From: Choristoneura fumiferana
Lineage: Eukaryota; Arthropoda; Insecta; Lepidoptera; Tortricidae
Reading direction: 5' to 3'
Length of the DNA stretch: 64,000 nt
Assembly (NCBI RefSeq): GCF_025370935.1
Contig: NC_133476.1
Coordinates: 12,407,411 to 12,471,410 of the forward strand
How positions within the stretch are numbered: the first letter of the stretch is position 1; each line of letters begins with the position of its first letter. Positions 57,501 to 64,000 of the stretch are shown piece by piece. The notes below the pieces were generated by a model. It was not told the origin of the DNA. It did not search any database and saw nothing but the letters and a program-made list of their open reading frames with translations. Both the position numbers and the translations under genes were made by a program.

Positions 57501-60500
57501 GCTGATGCTGACATTAGTTTAAGATCTGTAATCTGTGAGTGAAATAGTTTGCATAACTTCTATCAGGTGCGGATTATGAGGTGTTAAAGCAAGCCGACTT
57601 CTATATAATGCCAGTGCTAAACCCGGATGGCTACGAGCATTCCCACACCCATGACCGGCTCTGGAGGAAAACTCGTTCCCGCCTGCAGGACCAATCTGAT
57701 GACTATTATGTTGGGTGGTCAGTATAAAACAAAAACCACGCATCGTCTTTAGTCGGGTAGGTATGTATTATAATACCGAAAAATCATAACACCTACTTAA
57801 AATTTCTCCAAAATCAGCAAAATGAATATGATAACAAACGGAAAAATAGATTAGTAAGTAACTGTTGCGTACATGTTTGCTTGCGTAGAGGTGATTTTTT
57901 CCTTGGGAAGAATGAATGTGCCACACAACAACATATTCTCCTATCCTTTATTCCCTATTTCGGGGAATTTATTCTCAGTGCACCTCTGTGACCCTTAAGA
58001 AATATAATGTAAATTATATGTCAAAACATGAAGTTTCTGTATAGCCCGTCTGTTAGTACTGAAAAATCCCTATTTATTCCCTATCTCGAGAGAATTTCGA
58101 AAATACCTTCTAATAAGTGCATCTCTAAGACCCTTAAAGAATATATATCTGACAATTATTAATTCTCTACACCAGATAATCAATTAGTGTTTAAAAAAAA
58201 TATTTTAATTCCATATCCCGCGGGAATCCGGAAAAATCCTTTCACAGTGCACCTCTATGACCTTGAAGAAATGTCTGCTAAATACTCGTGCAAGTCTCTC
58301 TGTCAGCTGTACAAAAAATGTAGGCAAGGCATAGTACCGAGACTTACTACAGAAAATATTTCATTGCATTGTTATTTATTTGACAGCTCTAAACAATTGC
58401 ATACGGCTCTTTTCGAAATTCCCCGTAATTCCACGTACTTAATTTTCACTTTAGAAAAGCACGCGTCAACGGCACCATTTAGGTAACTGTTCATACCGGA
58501 CGAGGTTATTTATCTTCTTTATCTTGACTTGTCCATAAAAAACGGACAAGGTTTCCTGTGACCCTATAAAATTACATTTCTTTACACTTTTCCGAGAACG
58601 GATGTCATGCTATTGTATTTTTCCTAGAAAGACTTTCTTTTGTTATTAGTACAGTACCTACGGTGTCCAAGTTACTAAAATTAGGTGCCACATAGAATCG
58701 GCAACCCAATTATTTAACTATTTATAACTGGAAAATTTATTGCTTTACGATTTACATATGTTATGGAAGTGGGTACGAGTATTAGGTTCTTAAGTAGATT
58801 TATTATAATTAAATTACTTATAGATACTGGTGTGGCCTAAACCAATGGCATTGCGCTACGAAGCGTTTCGATTTCTATTCTTATATATATTTCTGTCAGA
58901 ATATAAGCCAAAGGCATCATTGCTTTAGCAAACGCATATTCAAGCTATAAAACAATAATTCGCTCGCTCTTGAACGGACGTTACGAATCATTGTAAGAAA
59001 CGACGTAAATCTCGTACTTACTAAAGTCGAGTGTTGATAATAATATGTTTGATAATTGTTTCAAATTAAATAAAAAAAACTAAACATTTTGACAAGCGAT
59101 AGCGCTGAGTTGGCCTCAATCAAATGCTTAATCTGCATCCCTTGCCGATAGACAAAATGGTGATTGATTATTGAGTTTTGATAAAATACGTAACTTACAT
59201 TGTCATGAAGTTAAATTAAATATTTGAAACAATAAACGAACCACTGGCTACTGGCTGAACGCACTAAGACCACCCCCCGCCGAATCAAGTCTCTCTCTAT
59301 TTAAGCTTGAAATTAATGTCTTGCTTAAGTATCTTAAAGGTGCATAATAAAGGATATTTCGAACGGGATAAGCAGAACTGTCATACTCTCCAACGCACTC
59401 GAAATAACAACCGCTTTCACCATTTCTTTCCGTCAAAGTGTACTAGTAGAATGAGGGTAGAAAGAGATGGAGTATGCAATTACGAATTATGTATAATGTT
59501 AAATATAGCTCATGTAACCAGGTTCCCGTGGAACTGGGGTCGAACGGAGTGCGTGGGCACCGACGCCGACCGCAACTGGGACTTCCACTGGGGCGAGCAG
59601 GACTCGTCGCGGGACCCCTGCGCTGACACCTACGCTGGCCCGCACCCCTTTAGCGAACCCGAGACTAGAGCCGTCTCCGATTTCCTGGCTGAACATCGGG
59701 GGCACATCAAGGTAGAATATAGTAAAGGTGTAACTAAGCTAAAGCTAATAGTTTTCATTCGGATCCCTGAATTGAAAAGTGGTTGTAATACCCTACCCGC
59801 AATATTTTTGAGCAACCTACTCTTAACCTACTCCTATTTATCCAACGATATTAAAAGTACCTACACCTTGAAAATTTAACCCTAAGTACTATATCGATGC
59901 CAAATTACAGCTTTCTAGTAGGTCTCTGAGCTTATATTATTACCGAACCCTAAAAAGAACGGAACAGGCAAGGAGAAATAGAAGTAAACAGGTAAGTAGC
60001 TCCACGGCTACAGAGTTAACAGCCAACGTTTTATGATAATGATTAGCGTTTAACTTTCTGCTTTGCTTACCTTACTTTAGCTGCAGGCGGTGTGTCAGCC
60101 GTGGACACTGCACCGTACATTGATGTTAGGCTAATGATAACTAGCAATTGATAGCCGTTGACCATTTACTGTGCTCAGTGATCGAAGCCAACGAGCTAGT
60201 AGGAATGAATGAATTCATTTCACTTTATGCATCAAATTTCGCACGTGAAGTCCGAAAAAAACTCCCGGACTTTCACGGGTTTATACTATTTCGTTCTTAA
60301 ATTAAACTCAACAATAGAATTTCAAGCATATATAGATATCAAAGCTATCATATTCTCTGGTAAAGTACTAACGGATACAATTGAATTTGTACAATTCTTT
60401 AGTTTGTAGGTACTTACATATATCTCGCAGCTAAACCGAGATCCGTTTTAAATAACAAATGCAATCGATCACTCGATGTTGTAAAGACGAGCCTGTCGAC

Positions 60501-63110
60501 CGCAAATTATCACTAGGAGTATGATGGCCTGCACAATTTTCCCTCGTGTTACTTTCAAATATTTTACTGCCACACTTTCGAACTGGAAAACCTTTGCATA
60601 ATCTTCTTCATCTTTAAACATATACACGTTCTTTAATATAAATACTTTTGTTTAGCGGTAGGTACTATGTACCTTTAAAATTTAAATTTAATGTAAGTAG
60701 CTATTAGACATATGTTATGAACCAAGTGATTAATAAGTGCATTATTTACAATGCCCGGGCATTATCAATAATGACAAGCTGTACCGGGCCAAGTGATAAT
60801 TATTATTATCTAAACTTCATTATTTATCACATTGCCCGGTCATTTCATTAACGAATAGAAACGCTTCATTTACCTGCCTCGCTCCGCTCAGCTGTTTCCA
60901 CCAGAGATGTGCTATGCGTGGATGTGTAGGTATATGAAGCGTTTCTATTGGTTAATGAAAAACACATCCTCGCACATTATTGGTGGAAACGCTGGTTAAA
61001 TGGCGGTATCGCCGTTTAAAAGGAAACCGCTTATCATTAGTCTATTACAATTATGGTGACTTTATGAGCATGAGAAATAAGACTAAGGTGTGCTCAATAC
61101 AAGCCCAACATATTGTGCGTAGGGAGGTAGATGACTATAGGCCACTCCTGCTGGCTCGTGCTTAGGCACCGACCGACTTCCGACTGGTAGAAAATTATTT
61201 TCATGGTATTTGTAGTCGGTTCAATTTTAGGATTCCGGAGCCAAAATGGCAAAAACGGAACCCTTATAGTTTCGCCATGTCTGTCTGTCTGTCTGCCTGT
61301 CTGTCTGTCTGTCTGTCTGTCCGTCCGCGACTTTGTTCAGAGACTATCAATGCTAGAAAGCTGTAATTTTGCACAAATACTCGTATGTATGTAAACTATG
61401 CCGACAAAATGGAACAAAATAACTAAAAAAAAAAAAAATATCGTATCTCCATAGACGTAAAGTGCGGGGGATTTCTTTTTTCTCATCCAACTTTGTAGTG
61501 TGGGTGGGGTATCGTTAGATAGGGCTTTTAAAATCATTAGGGATTTGCTAAGACGATTTTTCGATTCATTGATTTTTTTTGCGAAAAATTCAACGTTAAA
61601 GTGCAAATTTTCATTAAAATCGAGCGCCCCCCCCCCCTCTATAATCTAAACTGGTGGGTGGAATTTTTTTTTAAAATCAGGATGGTAGTAAGTATATCAA
61701 ACTTTCAAGGAAAACTATAACGGCTAAGTTTGCTTGAGAATTATTAGTAGTTTAAGAGTATAGCAGCCTAAGGTATAAAATATACCTAAACTTGGAAGAT
61801 TCCGTGTAAAATACGAAATCCTTAGAAAAATATAACTTAATTTTTTCGTAATGGCTACGGAACTCTATTTTGGGCGTGTCCGAAACGCTCTTGGCCGGTT
61901 TTTTGTTATAAAATTTTGTGATACAAGTACCTAATGAAAATAAAAGTGGGAAGGTACTTTAGCTATCTACGATACTTCATTGCAATACCTAACTAATGAG
62001 ATAGGTATCGGTGAAAGTAGTAGGTACTGTAGGTACAGCTAAAGCTAAACGAACCTGCGGGGCAACTTACGAAATACGAAAATCGGAGTTCGTGTCGTTC
62101 CGTCCCCTCGCTCTCGTATTAAATAGTATATATAAGAGTCAGCGAGACGGCAAGATACGAAGTTCGAATTTTGCACTTCGTAGTACAGGACCAGCTCGTG
62201 TGCTATGAATGCCATGTGCTACAATCAGCACTACATAAATATAAAAGCGGTCAAGACTTGACACGACGACAATAATTATTTATTTTTTAAATTACCTTGA
62301 CGTTACGACGATCATATTGCAGCAGCGATAATCTTAGCAATATGTTGTCGCCCTAATAAAGTCCTATGATTATTAATTATTAGTGAAAATCACGGAAGTT
62401 TAATTCATTATAATTTATGTGCATATAGGAATCCTTTTAGAAAGTATCGGCACATAGAAGCCATACCATCCCTAGGCAATGCGGACTAACTGGGCCGGCG
62501 CACCAGAAAATCTAAATATTTCGAGTTATCTTTAGTACAGTACTGTATTAAACTTTCAGGTTTACCTGTCCTTGCACGCGTATTCTCAAGCGTGGCTGGT
62601 GCCTAGCTCGCAAGCGTACGCGCAGTTTGCCGACGATGGCGTGCTTATGGAAATGGGCAAGCTTGCGACCGCAGCGCTTGCTGACATGTACGGAACTAAA
62701 TACCAGGTGAGGCTAACGAATCATCGGTTGTTCATAATAAAATTATGTCCCAGTGATTCGCTGTAAAGCTAGAGTCTGGATGGAACAAAGTCACACTGTG
62801 ACCATAAGTACTAATCATGTAGATCATATTGAACAACACCATAGTGCAAGGAGCTGAAGTTAAAGCACCTGCCTAAACACCAATTTATTCCCAGGTTGGG
62901 ACAGCTGCTGAAATCAGACAGCCGGCCTCCGGAATGTCCCACGATTGGGCCAAGGCACGCGCGGGCATAAAGTTTTCCTACCACGTCAACCTGCGCGACT
63001 CCTACGGCCCCTACGGCTTCCTGCTGCCAGGGTCGCAGATCGTCTCCACCGCACGTGAAACCTGGCAAGCCGTCAAAGCCATTGTGGACAATTTAAGCCC
63101 GGGTCCATGA
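51576..63110 (+). CDS. M14 zinc-carboxypeptidase-like secreted protein, probably catalytically dead, 9 exons
   Basis: Exons: 51576-52197, 53700-53906, 54609-54868, 55154-55363, 55586-55775, 57567-57717, 59522-59711, 62560-62706, 62895-63110 (stop TGA). Phases all join, giving 2193 nt, 730 aa; an ordinary A/B-type procarboxypeptidase has about 420. Residues 1-17 form a signal peptide (MARRLALLTMLACAVA). Residues 18-280 are a Lys/Pro/Thr-rich extension with WF motifs at 205, 224 and 258 and a Thr-rich run at 240-256. A propeptide-like segment spans about 285-385 and the peptidase domain about 390-730. Zinc ligands are kept: His472 and Glu475 in GVHAREW, His616 in LSLHAYSQ. Arg530 (bovine Arg127) and Arg564 (Arg145) are kept. 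Key catalytic positions are changed: Glu270 is Asn691 (HVNLRD for FELRD), Tyr248 is Gln668 (RQPASG for YPASG-type), Asn144 is Asp563 (DADRNW for DANRNW). The specificity pocket position 255 is His675. The donor of exon 6 (gtcagt) is non-optimal but frame and family sequence require it. I infer a secreted pseudopeptidase, perhaps binding peptides or acting outside cells. Confidence 0.93.
53080..53440 (+). pseudogene. RTE-type LINE C-terminal remnant
   Basis: The frame 53087-53341 reads MERFRVTQWAIERAML, then RDRRYLIRNTEIRRLTKV, KLMWQWAGHIARRSDNRW. This is the classic C-terminal part of lepidopteran RTE-type LINE ORF2. It is in a carboxypeptidase-gene intron and lacks the polymerase domain. Confidence 0.8.
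54205..54258. repeat. (AT)n microsatellite, mirrored
   Basis: Two AT runs around 'cttctttcttgaa', which can pair as a hairpin. Confidence 0.85.
55850..56503. mobile_element. 654-bp foldback element in carboxypeptidase-gene intron 5, TA-flanked
   Basis: Arms of about 170-200 bp are mirrored: 'accccggatttttgtcgcaa', 'agggtagtttggggagtaaa', 'tggaacggtgttaa' and 'gatgatgatgatgat' on the left, their complements on the right at 56304-56412. TA lies at 55848-55849 and 56504-56505. The interior holds 'aagaccggcagattgctgat', also seen at 10480. Confidence 0.7.
57279..57413. mobile_element. 135-bp TA-flanked palindromic MITE
   Basis: Ends CAGACACCAGTACCAATATC and (complement) CAGTCACCAGCGTTAATATC, with TA on both sides. 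The inner 'gcgtgcataaatatctga' is mirrored. It lies about 150 bp before the exon at 57567. Confidence 0.7.
57945..58285 (+). repeat. Three-unit tandem repeat of about 130 bp
   Basis: Units contain 'attccctatttcggggaatt' / 'attccctatctcgagagaat' / 'attccatatcccgcgggaat', each followed by a 'gtgcacctctgtgaccctt'-type block. The units are diverged. Related to 45355-45710. Confidence 0.6.
58286..59521. other. Rest of carboxypeptidase-gene intron 6
   Basis: No further gene was seen. The 99-residue frame starting at 58187 and the frame opening at 59307 upstream of the true exon are chance. The latter only becomes coding at 59522. Confidence 0.5.
60740..60847. repeat. Inverted repeat around tgcccgg
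   Basis: 'caatgcccgggcattatcaa' and the mirrored 'atttatcacattgcccggtc' form arms of about 35 bp. A small MITE is likely. It directly precedes the hAT-like MITE. Confidence 0.5.
60848..60994. mobile_element. hAT-like MITE in carboxypeptidase-gene intron 7, copy 2
   Basis: The right end (complement) reads CAGCGTTTCCACCAATAATG, identical to the left end of the element at 9387. The inner blocks 'aatagaaacgcttcattta' and 'atgaagcgtttctattggtt' are mirrored. Confidence 0.65.
61230..61905 (+). repeat. Family A dispersed repeat, copy 4
   Basis: Full order of blocks from 'ggattccggagcc' and (CTGT)n to 'gggcgtgtccgaaacgctct' and 'ggccggttttt'. Preceded at 61115-61225 by a piece of the 'ttaaccgactt' repeat. 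Confidence 0.8.
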
Positions 63111-63199
63111 ACGTTCCTTATTAGTAATTAAATAAGTGTAAAAAACTAACAGTACGAATTTATTAATAGCACAATTTGTACCATTATTTATGCGACATA

Positions 63200-63205
63200 A
63201 ATAAA
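63200..63205 (+). promoter_or_regulatory. Carboxypeptidase-like gene poly(A) signal
   Basis: AATAAA sits 90 nt after the TGA stop of the carboxypeptidase-like gene, followed by an A-rich stretch. Confidence 0.6.
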
Positions 63206-64000
63206 CGAAAAAAAAAACCGCGAGGAAAAAAAACCTCTTTTATTTGATTAAGTCGTGAGTCATGTCATGGCACAGCTAAAAAATTTAAGCGAAAGCTGTC
63301 TACGCATTTTTTACGAAACTTTAATGAGGTATCATTTATAAGACTGTCGAAATTGTCATATTGTCATTCTAGTAAGATCTCAATGTCATCATAATTTTGA
63401 TACTTCTGCTATAAGAAATAAATAAATTATTTTTTGTTTAATTCAACCTCCCACCATCCTCAAAATGCAAAATAAGATTGATTATATTAGAATTCAAAAT
63501 TTTGAAGATTATTTTCAATGCCAATCTGGTCAAAATGGTCCAAAAATGTATGCGTCTGGACTGTACGTAAATGGGCACTGACAAAGGTCATAAAATTACC
63601 GCTCTTGGCCGGTTTTTTTTTATTTGCCGCGGTTTCTCGTGGACAGCTTTCGCTGGCCAGAGTCTTATCATTGAATAAAGTCTATCATATCGGGGAGATC
63701 CTCGTTTTAATATTCTGACAGAAGCCTATGTTGCTAGTGCGTCTTTATTATTAGCATCGAAATAGTGTACTATTTCGATGTGTCCATAGAAGTTCTAGAT
63801 AAAATACATACCATAGTATTTCTGTCCATATCATAATAATAATAAAAAAAACCGCTGACATGACGTCTCTTCTTGTTAATAATATTGCCACACCGGCAAA
63901 ATTGTCCTCCAATGAACAAACCCATTTTTTTTAAAAGAGCGGCAAGGGTAATATGATAAAAAGACGACAAACAAGAGTGGCTACGCAACGTGCACAACTG
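63206..64000. other. Intergenic end of window, no gene seen
   Basis: AT-rich, with 'gctcttggccggttttttt' (family A tail) at about 63600 and a 26-bp hairpin (catcgaaatagt..actatttcgatg) at 63758-63783. No gene start or exon recognised. Confidence 0.45.

Noticed and set aside
59307..59879. 190-residue ORF start at 59307
   Set aside because: Only 59522-59711 matches the peptidase family. The preceding part is intron read through to the acceptor, and the following part is intron after gtagaa.
51576..63110. Carboxypeptidase-like gene as a decayed pseudogene
   Set aside because: All nine exons are open, with matching phases and conserved zinc ligands and structural motifs. Substitutions are confined to catalytic and specificity sites.

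Overview
This is a stretch of insect nuclear DNA, most probably from a moth or butterfly (Lepidoptera). Three signs support that. It carries three intron-containing animal genes with good GT/AG junctions. The surrounding DNA is AT-rich. It is also crowded with repeat types I know from lepidopteran genomes: LINE tails ending in (GAT)n after a 'cagcagtgggacgtatatag' block, phenylalanine-like 'ttcaaattcaaat' tails, and 'gggttccgtagcc' repeats with (CTGT)n runs. The species cannot be named from this window. There is no operon, CRISPR array, plasmid or phage content.

Region 1 (1-6.6 kb) is intergenic and made of transposon remains. Region 2 (6.6-22.4 kb, minus strand) is a complete CAD (rudimentary) gene in ten coding exons. 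The assembled reading frame gives 2231 residues, against 2225 in human CAD. It carries the glutaminase, carbamoyl-phosphate synthetase, dihydroorotase and aspartate transcarbamylase domains that start pyrimidine synthesis. Region 3 (22.4-34.9 kb) is a 12.5 kb repeat field. It holds a 1.2 kb element flanked by TTAA, a 76-bp tandem array, a repeat nested in another repeat, and a 614-bp CpG-rich giant hairpin.

Region 4 (34.9-48.6 kb, plus strand) is a secreted or lysosomal beta-galactosidase of glycoside hydrolase family 35, in twelve exons and 646 residues. Its signal peptide sits on a separate first exon 3.6 kb upstream of the second exon. Both catalytic glutamates are present. Region 5 (51.5-63.2 kb, plus strand) is an M14 zinc-carboxypeptidase-like gene in nine exons and 730 residues. 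It has a signal peptide and an unusual N-terminal extension of about 280 residues that is rich in Lys, Pro and Thr. Its zinc ligands are intact, but the catalytic Glu270, Tyr248 and Asn144 (bovine CPA numbering) are all replaced. I therefore read it as a secreted pseudopeptidase, which is the most interesting protein finding here.

The three genes share no pathway. CAD is cytosolic nucleotide synthesis, while the other two enter the secretory route. All exon boundaries were read by eye from the sequence, checked by reading-frame continuity and by family alignment from memory; no transcript data were available.
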